A stretch of DNA of 64,000 bases from Terfezia claveryi. Taxonomy: Eukaryota; Ascomycota; Pezizomycetes; Pezizales; Pezizaceae. Positions 47,137 through 59,365 of the stretch are shown one piece after another. How positions within the stretch are numbered: position 1 is the stretch's first letter; each line of letters starts with the position of its first letter. The notes under the pieces were generated by a model. The model saw only the letters and a program-made list of their open reading frames with translations, did no database searches and was not told the origin of the DNA. The position numbers and the translations under genes were made by a program. The stretch lies in contig WHUX01000006.1 in assembly GCA_015179025.1 (NCBI GenBank), forward strand, positions 620,001 through 684,000, written 5' to 3'.

Positions 47137-47481
47137 TCAGGCAGGAGTCAGATTCTGAGCCACTTCCCACTCCCGAGCTTTCTGCTCACAATCTGCGCTC
47201 TTCTGCTTGATATCATCACCAAACTCAGCCGTGTCTCCACCGCATAGGACGGTCAACTTCTCGGTGGTATCGTGGAAGAGAAAGTTGGCAAATATGCATC
47301 GCTCCATGACATCTGCCTTGGGCTCGGTGTTATTCTGGCTCATGCGGAGGGTGTTTTTGACAAAGTCCCACATGAAGAAGATTTTGCCACTCTGTTGGGC
47401 CTGCTGCGCGCGAAATCCTTCGTGGGCCTCGAGGGAGCTAATGAGGGCTTGGATAGAGTCTTCGAAGGCGGAGAGGGACAT
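47137..47481 (-). CDS. Hypothetical small protein
   Basis: A single ORF of 114 residues beginning MSLSAFEDSIQALISSLEAH, mostly amphipathic helix-like, with no signal peptide, membrane segment or motif that I recognise. It ends REWEVAQNLTPA. Codon usage and composition look protein-like. The ATG lies next to the poly-T tract at 47569-47591 in its upstream region. A further ORF at 46826-47053 on the same strand might be a separate exon, but no splice joining the two in frame was found because a stop precedes the only donor. Moderate to low confidence. Confidence 0.4.
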   Translation of the reverse strand: MSLSAFEDSIQALISSLEAHEGFRAQQAQQSGKIFFMWDFVKNTLRMSQNNTEPKADVMERCIFANFLFHDTTEKLTVLCGGDTAEFGDDIKQKSADCEQKAREWEVAQNLTPA

Positions 47482-50313
47482 GATGTGGTGAAATGAGAAG
47501 GGGATACGGATGCAAGTATTCCCTTGTAGAGTAATTGAGGTGCTAAATGCCTGAACTTGATAGCGAGGTTTTTTTTTTTTTTTTTTTTTTTCAATTTAGA
47601 GCAGATTATCGAGATACAGAGGAACGTTCCAACCCCGCTTACCTCTGTAAATCTGGGAGTGACCTGGAACGCTGACTAACGGTACTTAGCGCGTTAGCCC
47701 AATTGGGTGATGAAGGCAATCGAGTCTAGTTAGTCTGGCGGCACCGGCCTCTCGTAGAGAGGTTGGCACTGTGGCCGTTGGTGACAAAAAAGATACCGGT
47801 GCGTACCCATGCGGAAAGTATACTCCGCATCCTTGTATGTCTCAGCTCCCACCCCCAACCTACTGTACTATGTATGTAAGCTCTAACCATCGGTGCTTTC
47901 CCCTGGGACAACAAAGTAGACTCTTAATCTAAATCCAAATCCAAGGTCATCAATGACACAGTTATATAAATGTTCACACTTGAAGTCATGGCTGTGCTGA
48001 ATTGTCACCCGAATGAAACATAGCACGCTTGTTTTGACGGTTTATCCTACTTAGCCCCTCTTCGTAAGCGTCAAACGTTCGATACAGATATCTTCCTCCT
48101 CTTGCTACTAATCCCCACCCTCATAAATATGTATGTACGTACCGTACCGTACCTGGAAACTCCCCTGGCCCCGAGTAACTCTCATAGCTCGAGTCACTGC
48201 CAATTCGATTCAACCAGACTGGATTTGTTTACCGGTTTCGATTTTTTAACGCTAGATGACTAAAAGAGGTAGCTACTTATCTACCACCGCAGCCCACGAC
48301 ATTGGAATGCTGATTGGTCAACGGGCACACTGGCACTGAGGTGATTGCGGATTGGCATAATTCAGAATGGCTACCTCTACCGTAAACATTTTTGATGTGT
48401 GGGACGAAACCGTCTGAAACGAAAGTTTAACTGGCTCGCTGTAGCTGCCGAGCCGTTCCCGTGTTTTAGGGCTTTAGAGCTGTTTTAAACACATCCAACC
48501 ATTGTGCAGGAACATCATGTATAAATTGCCCATCAAAATCTCGAGCTGTTGTTCGCACCAATCCCTCATCATAGCATTGAAATCCCAATCACCCAGATGG
48601 TGCCGATGCCTACGCCTACGCCACTGATGCGCTGATGAGTTCGCATTACTACAGTAGTGAAATTCCTCTTACTCTTTCCATTCAGGCTGATTAGGCAGGT
48701 GCATACCAATTGCGCGTGTTACACGAATGAAGCTTCTGGAAACCAGACGCGTTTGCCTTCCAGATTACACTGACTTCGGGATAGTGATGGTATTACTCTG
48801 GTGTTCCATGTCAGGGGAGCTCCTATGGTTTGGTCTCAACTTTGGAGTGTACCTACCTACATATTATGTATGTGCGTTATGTGCCGCGACTTCTAAAGGT
48901 ACAGTACCTAATCCCGATGCTGAATACCTTTCGCCTGGATTATCAAATATTCCTTCCATCATTACGCATGTAGTTATGTGCATCCATGGTCGTTTCGCAA
49001 ACCCCCCCCCCCCCGACGAAGACACGGATAGTCTGGTTTCACATCCTCTCGTAGAGACTGCACAGACTGCGGTGCACCTGTGCGGTACGGTCGGTACCTA
49101 GCCGGACGGTCGGACGAGTCTCTCTGGGTTCTGGCCGATGGGGCGGGAATTGGATTCCCACGATGTTGTAACGAGGCAGTCCGTCGTCTGTAGGTGTTTG
49201 CTGTTAGGTTTCTCAAGTGTCTGTAGATGAAACACAAGTTGTAGATGTATCGTGAAGTACCGAGGTAGTTGAGACATGCCCCGTCACGGACCGTGAGGAT
49301 CCCACACACACGGAGGATGAGCCAGATTGGAGTGGGCACAGCGTCGTGGTACCTTCAAAACGGCACCACCATATTCCGCCATCCCGCCCAGAGTTGGCAG
49401 ATTGTGCCTTCACCCCAGAAGCTGCGAAACTTTCTGGTGATGGCGGTTTCATTTGGGACGCTCGTGCGCTCAGACCACAAACGAGAAATTGGATCTTGTT
49501 CTCCGGCCGAATCCAAGCAGCGTGGGCATACTGTAACGCCCATGAAGGCATAAAAGTAAAATAAATGGATGCGTAAGGCACCAGTGATACTCGTTGCGCT
49601 TGAGCATTGACAGGAGTGGGATTTGCCCCAATCACAGAACGGAGCCAGTTGAGGGGGACTCTGCCACCGGCCTTCTGTTCTGTCTTTCCCCCAGCGAGCA
49701 GGTTCCAACCGCCCTCACCCCCTTCCTTTCCGCTCTCGACGCTTTCGTGAAGTGTTCTGCCAGCATCACCTTGCCCGGTATAGCAGCCAACAACCTCCAG
49801 TTTGATTCCAGCATACGTTGAGCCATTCCCTTGCCAGGCCTAACAGACTTGCTAAGAAGGATCGGTATTCCCTGTATTGACGCTGGAGGCTTGTTGGGGT
49901 GAACCTGCAAAGGAAATTGGGACCTGTGGATACTTTTTTTCGCCGTCGGGTGGGTCCGAGTGAAGAACGAAGGAGGAGGACCATCAAAAAACAAAAAAAA
50001 CGGGAGAGCTCTGTTGAATATCATTCGCTCGCTTTATACAGTCGCTCTTTTCCTTATATCTGCCCCCGCTGTCCACGAGAACAACGCACGGGGTATAATA
50101 TATCTCGCTTTCTGGACAGTCGCTGGCAGCATCGCAGTAACAGCAAAGCCGTCGGTAATGCATAGCTGAGTTACACGGGAAGCTTCACCAAAACAACTGG
50201 CTCGTTGTCGCAGTAGCTCAGCTTACCTTACCTGTCTACAGGCGCAACTATTACTGCGTAAGTATTTGCGAGGCCGTGTTCTCCCGTGGTCCCTTTGTTT
50301 GCTATTCAAGAAA
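47482..50313. other. Intergenic region upstream of the TBC gene
   Basis: No gene was recognised. ORFs at 48727-49101 and 49213-50024 are overlapping and lack family motifs. A C run lies at about 49003-49014. A GTAAGT at about 50258 with CTACAG nearby may belong to an intron in the 5' untranslated region of the downstream gene. Confidence 0.5.
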
Positions 50314-53300
50314 ATGAGCTCAAGTACGGCGGGTGTTTCTCCATCGATGTCGGATGCCCGACCGGATCCACGAAGCAGGCACCACCCACAACACCAGCAT
50401 CACAATAGACCCAAGGCCGACGAAAGCACCAGGATTGGAGGTCATGGGATTGGGCAGGGTCAGGACCAGCAAGCTCAGCAGCTCCCTCCTGTGCTTCAAC
50501 ATCACCCAAGTCACCCGGAACATAGAAACTATATTAGACTCCTGCAGTTTCAACAAGGTGCGAACGGCGATCAAAGTCATTTACCAACATCACCGGCATC
50601 CCCGCATACACAACCGCAGCGGCAATACTTGGGATACAACCCCCCAACCAATCGCCATCACCAGTTCCGTCAGCAAGAAGTTCGGCGCGTAGCGTCTGTC
50701 GAGAGAGGACTCGGGCAGAACAAACCGCCGGCTTCACATCGGATGAGTAGAATGAAATCTTTCGGGGACAGGGACCGAGAACGACATCGTGCCGATGAAA
50801 TAGGGTTCCCGGCCCCGGTCCGACGAGATCAACACCAACAGCATCCGCGCCATGGTGAACGAGTAGGGGTTCCACTAACACCGAGAGTTTTTGACGGAAG
50901 GGAAATGAATGGAAACGGATTTCCAAAGAGGGTAGACTCGGTGGATAGGATGGCACAAATGAACCATGGATTACCGAACGGCGTCCCGAGGGGGATATTA
51001 GGTGTTGATGGTGGTTTAAAGAAAATCGGATTGCCATCGACACCGTCACCAAACTCGTCCCGGCCAGGAAGCAGCCGGAGTCGACGGGAAAGCGGGTCGG
51101 GTCTAAAGGATGGACACGGAGCGGCAGATCAAGAGATGGAAAGGGAAAGGGCTGTAAGTCGGAATGGAAACCATAACACTGGCCACCGCCCACCGCCACT
51201 CGTAAAAATGCCAGTTGCCTTCAACACCATATCTCGGGAGAGGGGATTCTCAGCATCTTCTCAGCCACCATTAAGCCCACACCTACCGTCCCCAAGGCCG
51301 TCGAATTCAGCTCCAGATCTGGCCAAAGCTGAAACGAGCAGCAGGACTCACCATGGCTACGGCCCGGACGCATACTATGCACAAAAGCGACGTGATCACT
51401 ACAATGTGCCACAGCCCTCGCCAGCCCATCAATCACCACATACAAGTTTTCTACCAGAAGGTCGCCCTGTCGTTGACCGTGACTCGACAATCAGTTCATC
51501 CGCAGCATCGTCCAATGCAATGACCGTTGATGAAGCCATTGGAATGTATGGCTCCGATACAGATGAGGAAGATGGTTATTATGAGGATACTGCCGCAGTC
51601 GAAGAGCAGATATCAAGGTTTCACTCTGAGAACTCTGGGAACGAGGAAATTAATGGTCCTGTTTCACCCTATCCCCTGCAGCTACCACAGCTTCGGGAGA
51701 ACGTAAGGTCACCCTCGCCGCAGATGCGAGACAATCTCAGGTCCTCCTCTCCGACAGCAAATTATTCAAGAGAACCAAAGCCCGCACTTCCGTCCCCACC
51801 AAGAATTTCTGAAGTACTGGCAGACGATGTTGTGTTATCGCCAGCAGAGGAAAGCAGTGTCAAAGACGATTCCACAGACTTACCGCCCCCACCTACTGCC
51901 CAAGAAGAATCACCACTCACTCCACCACAGAGTCCCCCCGCAGTGGCTGTACCTGTCAATCCATTGGAAAACTGTATGCAGCCATGCACTATGCCGGCAT
52001 ACATCAGCAAGGAGGTCCCACCACGATTACCGTACGTTTCAAATGGCGTTGGTGATCCTGTGAAAGACGCACGGGATCGATATGGGTATGGATTTGTCTA
52101 TTTCAAAAAAATTCTAGTGGCACACTGACAGTTCCTAATATAGCTTCCGAAAGCAAACTCAGTACGTTACGTTAGAGGAATACGAGGCATGGAGTGTGGG
52201 TTATGAGGAAACTCTCATTCGCAGGAAGAAGAAATGGGAGCAATTGATGAAGGAATCAGGCCTGGCGTGCACAGGTGATGAAGCACCAGTGCGATTTCCT
52301 CCGCCGTCAGCAAAGATAAAACGTTATGTCAGAAAAGGAATACCACCGGAGTGGCGAGGCAAGGTAGGTAAGAAACTCGCTACTGATATCGATGGTTATT
52401 AACTTTTGTACATCAGGCGTGGTTCTGGTATGCTGGTGGGCAGGCAAGGATGAGTAAAAACCCAGGGCTGTACCAAAGACTGCTCAAGGAGCACTCGTCA
52501 AGCCCGGATTGGGAAATAATTGAACGAGGTATGAACCATTCCAGCAGACATATATCGCTAGTTTATATCAGATGCTAATTCTTACCGTCTTCAGATCTTC
52601 ATCGGACATTCCCCGATAATATCTATTTCAAGCCTGATGCGACTGGCAACCCAAACACTCATCAGAAAAAGCCATCCAAGATCCCAGAAACCCCAATTCT
52701 GCAAGCCCTTCGTAGAGTTTTGGTTGCATTTTCTATATATGTACCCAAAGTTGGTTACTGTCAGAGTCTAAACTTCGTCGCAGGGATGCTACTACTTTTC
52801 ATGGAGGAAGAGAAAGCATTTTGGATGCTATATATTATCACCCATCAACATCTACCAGGCACACACGAGGTGAACCTTGAAGGATCGACAGCAGACCAAG
52901 GCGTCTTCATGATGAGCGTACGAGAAAGTCTACCGGGAGTTTGGTCTAAGATAGCTGGTGGCTTGGACGGTAATATGGATTCAAATCCGAAGGATTTACC
53001 ACCGGTCACACTATGCACAACAGCGTGGTTCATGAGTGGTTTCATTGGCTCATTACCCGTGGAAAGTGTACTCCGGGTCTGGGACAGTTGGTTCTAGTAA
53101 GTTTCATACGAGACTCTTTACGCCGGAAGCCACTGACAATAGTTGTTACAAACAGTGAGGGGTCAAAGACTTTGTTTAGGATCGCTCTTACTGTCCTCAA
53201 GCTAGGCGAGGCGGAGATTAAGGGTGTTAATGATCCTATGGAGGTCTTCCAAGTTGTTCAAAACATTCCAAGGAAACTTGTCGACGCTGTATGTATACTC

Positions 53301-53587
53301 CCTTATGCTAGAAAGTTAAGCATAGCTAATTCCTGGCCTTCTAGGGTGCACTTCTTGAAGCATGCTTCCGACGTCGAAATGGCTTCGGCCATCTTAGCCA
53401 GCAAGACGTCGATGAGAGGAGGAAGGAAAGAAGAGCAGCCTACGCATCGGAGCGAGCAAAAGCACTAAACCCAGGACTGAGACAGAGTAAGGACGACGCT
53501 GGACTCAGGGTGGATTTTGGTGGACATGACCACGACTTCTTCAAGATGGGGGGGAAGTTGACGAGGCGTATGAAATTGAAGGTTTGA
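50314..53587 (+). CDS. TBC-domain Rab GTPase-activating protein, Gyp3/Msb3-like
   Basis: A GTPase-activating protein for Rab-type GTPases in vesicle transport and polarity. Six exons (50314-52085, 52144-52363, 52417-52528, 52595-53096, 53156-53288, 53345-53587) give 993 residues with consistent phases. The first about 590 residues are low complexity, rich in His, Gln, Pro, Ser and Arg. The TBC domain begins at GIPPEWRGKAWFWYAGGQ (about 655-672). The arginine-finger motif IERDLHR places catalytic Arg at 705. The glutamine-finger motif YCQSLNF places Gln at 758. The blocks LPGTHEVNLEG, DQGVFM, SLPGVWSKI and VLRVWDSWFYEG match fungal Gyp3/Msb3. Both catalytic fingers are intact. The ATG at 50314 is preferred; the open frame upstream has no other ATG. 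Gene follows the GDI in logic, not in position: both act on Rab proteins. Confidence 0.92.
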
Positions 53588-56500
53588 GGTGGGCTGCAAG
53601 CATGTGCCACAAAGTGCCTAGCTTTCCCCCCTTCCATTCGGGTGTAACCCCCTGCACCCGCATGTATAAAGACTTTCTATATGGCTTTTTATTTTTCAAA
53701 CTTTTGGCTGTTTCATGTCGTGTTTGTTGCTTTTTCCTGAGGATTGGAGTTTGACGTTTGCTTGAAAGGGTTCAACATTTAACACTACGCTCTTACACAT
53801 CTTTGGTTATTTTTGTTTATTATCTCCTCTACTCCTCGTTTCATTGGTACTATCACCTTTGGTTTTTTCTTTGCTCCTTGATTCACTAGCCTTGCTATTT
53901 CTATCTTTTGACATCAATCGGAGTTGGCATTCGTGTGTGATGTTTCACTTCACTACTTCAATTTTGCACCTGTGTTGTGCCGGAGCCGGGGGGGGCCTCA
54001 TTTTTGTTTAGCTAGGTTCTACTTTCTTTCCATTCACACTGGCATCTAACATTGCATTGTTTTTATTTATTTATTCATTGTATTTCTTCTTCTCTATAGC
54101 ACTTTTTCTATTCGGTATTTACTACTATATATACTTACACACATGCCCGGTTTTTAACTTTTGTTTATTTTTTCAAATTATACTGGTTGGGTGTTTCATT
54201 GTTGGAATCCCCACAGCCGCATGCCCCGATTACTTGTTTGTACTACCCTTCCTGCGTGTGCTAATGTGTTCCTTACTGCAATGCATGTCCCCTACATGCC
54301 CTGCCTCCCGCACCATGTCATGCATATGGCCTGTGTCACGCTGTGTCGTGTCCTCGTGCCCAGGGGGTACCACCACCCGATTCGCATCCCTCCCCTTGCA
54401 TAATTCTTTTCTTTCTGCAATACTATTCTTAGGCATAAAGTCCTTGTTTCTACTCTACTTTTTCACTATTTATCCTTTATTTCATATACCTTCATTTACA
54501 CTTTCTTGCACTTTTATTACTTTATATATAGTGGGTTAGGGGGCGGGATATATGACTATACTGGAAGTATGACTGTACTTGTTGGGTTACACCTTTTTTT
54601 TTTTTTTTTCTTTCTCTTTTCTATTCTGCCATTTCATTCACCTCATCAACTTTTACCAAGCAAAGCAAGCTAAAAAAAAAAGAGCAAAATATCTTCTTCC
54701 TTCCTCCCTTCTTTTTCCTTTTTTTTTTTTTTTTTTTTTTTTCCCTTTCCTTTCCTTTTCTAGATACCCCGTCATCATCATCCATCTACTATAGACATTT
54801 CCCATTCTCTCCTCTCTCTCCTTTTTTTTTTTTTGCCTCCTCGTCGTTTCTAGGTTCCGGTTCGGTTTGGGATGCAGGGAGGCAGGGCATATATTATAAT
54901 AGATAAATCCATATTATGCATAGAGCAAATGTATAGGGTGGGACATTTTCTTGATTTTCTTGGGGTGTTTTTTAGTCTTTGGCTCTTTCCCCGGTCCCTG
55001 TTTTCTTTTCCTTTTTCCTAATTGCTCTGTAAATGTTTTTGCCTTGAATCTCATTTTTCAGATAGATATTCTTTCTTTCTCTCTCTCTCGTACGCGCACC
55101 CCTCTAAGATAGGTAGATAAAAAGAAAGAAATCAATGGAATCTTTGGAGTTATTGTGAGACTTTATAGGATACTTCTTGGACTTGTGTCTTTTGCGGTCT
55201 CGATAGATCAAGGAGTGACCTGACCCCTTCTGGGGGATTGAGTGGTGGGGGCTCTGCATTGTTCCTATGCCTAGATTTTTTTTTTTTTTTTCCCTCCCTC
55301 CCGCGGGTATGCATGGTGGGTGCCACGAGATTCTGGTGGAACTTGTGTGTTTGCTTTCGCATATAATACCTTTTTTCTTTTAATATAAAAATGTGGGTAG
55401 GGGGGGTTAAGTTTGTGGTTTGGGGGTGGGGGCAGCACGTGATCTTGGTTGGGGGTGTGAAAGAGGATGATTGAAGAGGATGATTGAAGGATATGTAGTT
55501 TGTTAGTAATCGATAATTATAAGACCCTTGCGGCCAATAATATACTGTGTATCCATGTATAGTTATCATGTGCAGATACCTATGTACATGGCTTCCTGCG
55601 CTCATGTATTCTCCCCTATATATCCCCCCTGACATGATCTCCCAGATCAATGCAGTTAATCTTCTCAACCCAATTTGTTGAAAATGCTAGATTGAGTATC
55701 AAATTAATATAACATTATTATAATTATTATTTTTCTTTTTTTTTCTTTTTTTTCCCCATATTCTACCATGCGTATATAATGTTGTAATATCAACCTCCGA
55801 AGATCGGATTCATCGCGCTGAAACGGGACGGTCACATGCCTGGGGGTGGAAATGAGGAGTTGTACACATCAGTGTTACTTCTTGTCCGGTGTTGTATATA
55901 AATGCCCCACATTGAGGCGGGACTCTCCCATATTGGCTCATTGAGCGCTTGTCGGTGAGTTGAAAGATCAGCTGTGCGGCGCCAACAAAACTTTCCGCGA
56001 CAAACTAACGGATGATAGCAGGCAAGACACGCATAAAAGCCGTCTATCGTTTTTTATATCCTCACGTGTACCATCTACTCGTCCCTCTCTTTTCTTCTTG
56101 ATATACCTAATCACGTCGTTGCAAAGTGAACTGCATATGCAGGCGATAGCAGCCGAGACAATCACCGCAAAAAAAAGCATGACCAAGTCCGATTTAAAAA
56201 CGTGGACCGCTGACTTCCACATTTCTCCAGACTCTAGCTAGCCCAGGGCTAGTTATTATGGATGGAAGCGCACATGACCAATTAGCAGTGGATCCTGAAT
56301 TCTGGCAGCTTCTGTGGAAGTCGTCTGAGGAAACCTTTTTCCCATCAAGCGTTCACCGCTTAACTCGACCACTAGGCCTCAGCCAGCTCATCGAAGCGTA
56401 AAGAAAGTGCCCCCACCTTACAATCATAAGACGAAGCACTCTCATGATACTATCCGATTCGCCAATTCTCTCTTAGCTGCTGATTCGAGCCTGCACCATG

Positions 56501-57120
56501 TACAATGTCGTATGTGTGTATCTCGGTGAGATATTTTAGAACTATCAATGCTCGCTTCTGCCCGCCGTACCGGTACCTGGTTTGCAGGCGTTGTTGTCAA
56601 TTATGACATGGCACGTGACTAAATCAACAGCAACTTTCTCCATAGCCAGGGAACCTCAATGATTAAATATCAGTTTGAATGTCCATGCAGAATGTTAATA
56701 ATGCCGCTGCGGGGTATTTTAGAATCTTTGAAGTCAGAATGCGGAAAGGTATCCGTGGATCGAATGCAGGACGGATAGTGTTAGGTAAGGGTTAGTTGGT
56801 TGGGGTAAAGGTATTGCAAAAGGAATCGTTTATACAAGCGCGTGAACCGCCGTCGGGCCAGGCACCATGGGTATAGATCAAACATGTGAAATGGAAGCCA
56901 ATGAAAGCTGCATGTTTGACAATAAACTTATTGGCTCGAACGATTTCCCCATCTGGTAACCTTGTGTCTCATTGGGAATATCTACCATGTGTTAGAGAAG
57001 CATGTTGAGACCCGCAAGTACAACACTTACAAGTGGTTCCGCATGAGCTTCGAAAGAATGGTTGGGAGGTGGATATATCGAAAAGTGAGGGGAAGAAGCA
57101 AGCAGGACCTGCATATCGCG

Positions 57121-57153
<33 letters not shown>

Positions 57154-59365
57154 TGAGGATATGGGGAACGTTGCTGCATAACTCATGGGGGGGTAAATGA
57201 ATTGTATATGGGTTAGCTGCTGTCATGTATGCATGCAGCCTTGGGGTTCAGTTCAGTATTCTAACCAATGTTGGTGACACAATTCAGCAGCTCAATTTAT
57301 CAGATATTTTTGTGCCGCAGAGAATCGATTTATTCGATTGTCATGGGTATTTATTGCATATTGCATATTGCAGTGTGCTGGTTAGCAACGACATTTGCAT
57401 TGCGACGGACGTTCGTTAGTACGGAGCTTGAAATATTCCGAATGGGAGCCCAACAATATCGCAGTCCTCCACTATTCGAGCAACCAGACTACTCTTTGCC
57501 CCACCAGGCTGGCGGCCCCGACCCCTAACCCTACAGTGATTATTGTTCAATCAGCTGGCCCCTATATGACTACCGATTGATGTGCGAGAACTCATCGTGA
57601 ACAAAATGGGACACAATCAAATTTAAAGTTCTGTCTAGTCAGTTCTGTCAATAAGACGACGACACAGCCACGCACTCTCAAACAAACGGAGAGCATTTCT
57701 TGACTGAAGAAAACAGAGCTGATAAGGTTCTATAGGGCTTTGAAGGACCCGCTATCCGAGACTATACAATGGCACAAAACGGTTTAGGCCCGCTGATTTC
57801 TGAACCCCAACAGATCCTATATTAGCATTTTGTACCTGAGATTTGTGCGGGGGGGAAATGGCATGGCTGCTCATTCATGATGATATGGCCTTACCACATG
57901 TTCGACAGCAACGCCTATCTCCCTCCCTACCTGCTGCACGCCTGCCTACTAAGAAGGATTAACGGCTTCGTCGCTATAGGAAAGTGGTGTCATGGCCCAA
58001 TTGAAGAATTGGGCATCGCCCCTTCACCTTTAGTTTTACTGAACTTGTTGCCCCTCCCCCCCCCAAAAAAAAAAAGGAAGCCAAGAAGCAAACTCAGTAA
58101 AGCAGCGACTCTGTCCCAGGCTAAGTTGGGACTGTTACCCTGATATCAATCGTTGGAAAATCAATCACATTTAGCATTGACTTTGCACAGTATTATCGCC
58201 GTGATCTAACGCAACGATTGGTGGCTTGTGATAAGGTGAAGTTTTTGTTTTTCTTAGCATTTCAAGGCATTCCCCACCAGGGTTTAAGTACGAATCGGCA
58301 ATCTGAATGACGGCAGCAAGATGCCAGTTGCCCCGCTAGAAACTATCCAGTTTGGCCCATACAAGTACGTTAGTCTGGTTATCTAGACATAATATAACTC
58401 GCCAAGCAGCCATGCAGCAGTACAGCAAGGCATAAAGCAGCGGAATACCTAGTTTAGCTTCTACCCCTGTGATTACAATGGATATGTAGGTACTTGTACT
58501 AAGTACTCAGAGCCAGGGCTTTTTTTTTTTTTGGATTCTGTTATGAGTTTGCCAAATCGAATGCTTCCGGCCGCCAATGGCGCACCCGCCGTGTGAATAA
58601 CGGCGGAGTTGTTCTGAGTTCTTATTATCTATCCTATTCAGCGCAGTGCAGTGCGGGCTGCTCCAAGACTCATAATGAATGGGCATGCGACAGTGGAAAG
58701 CCATCCTGGAAAAGTGCGAGAAAATCTTGGCACTCCCCCATCGCTCTATCTAAACTTCTGGCTCGCCCCATTCACCCCCTCTTCGATTCTATCAATTCTA
58801 TCGCAGCTACAGCTCTATTCACCCATTCAGAAGCACATTTAACCAGAATAATACATACACGGAACATTATCTTCATCAGTCAACATGCCGGGGGTCACTG
58901 CGGAGCTGTAAATTCCTCGAGGTGTGCAGTTTGCTCAGCAGACAGTACACCTTCTAGCCAGCCAACTCTACCAGCCTACAGTACAATCATCGAACGAATT
59001 GACAACTTGGTTAACCAACTTGTATCGACAATATCGAGAAATTGAAGCCCCAAAGATATTTGAAGACCATATCATAGTCATTGGCCTCTGAATTCTGGTG
59101 ACGAACCCAACCTTGACAGATTCTTCATACCCCAATTGTGTCCTCCACCAGGGACCAGCCCACATTTCCCCTCTCCTACTTTCGGGAGATTAAAGTTTCC
59201 AGTGCAACCAACTCTCAGGTACGATCGTCATCTGAATTTTTCCCTGTTTTAACTGAACACTGCTAAATCATTCCGCTCCAGTATATATCAACCATCAGAA
59301 CCTCCCAAGTGGTTCTACCCCACATAACACATACAACCCCTCGTTGGCATTACTGTCTGATAGCA
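53588..59365. other. Long gene-poor region, T-rich in its first part
   Basis: The plus strand is strongly T/pyrimidine-rich from about 53690 to 55100, with T runs near 54591-54610, 54719-54742 and 54821-54834. Another lies at 55277-55290 and an A run of about 27 at 57120-57146. A 47-codon ORF at 56258-56401 starts MDGSAHDQLAVDPEFWQLLW and ends next to a GTAAAG donor-like site; it could be a lone exon. ORFs at 57877-58143 and 58593-59045 have no motif. Confidence 0.5.

Noticed and set aside
58593..59045. 150-codon plus-strand ORF
   Set aside because: No recognisable motif, irregular composition, and it lies in the promoter side of the next gene.
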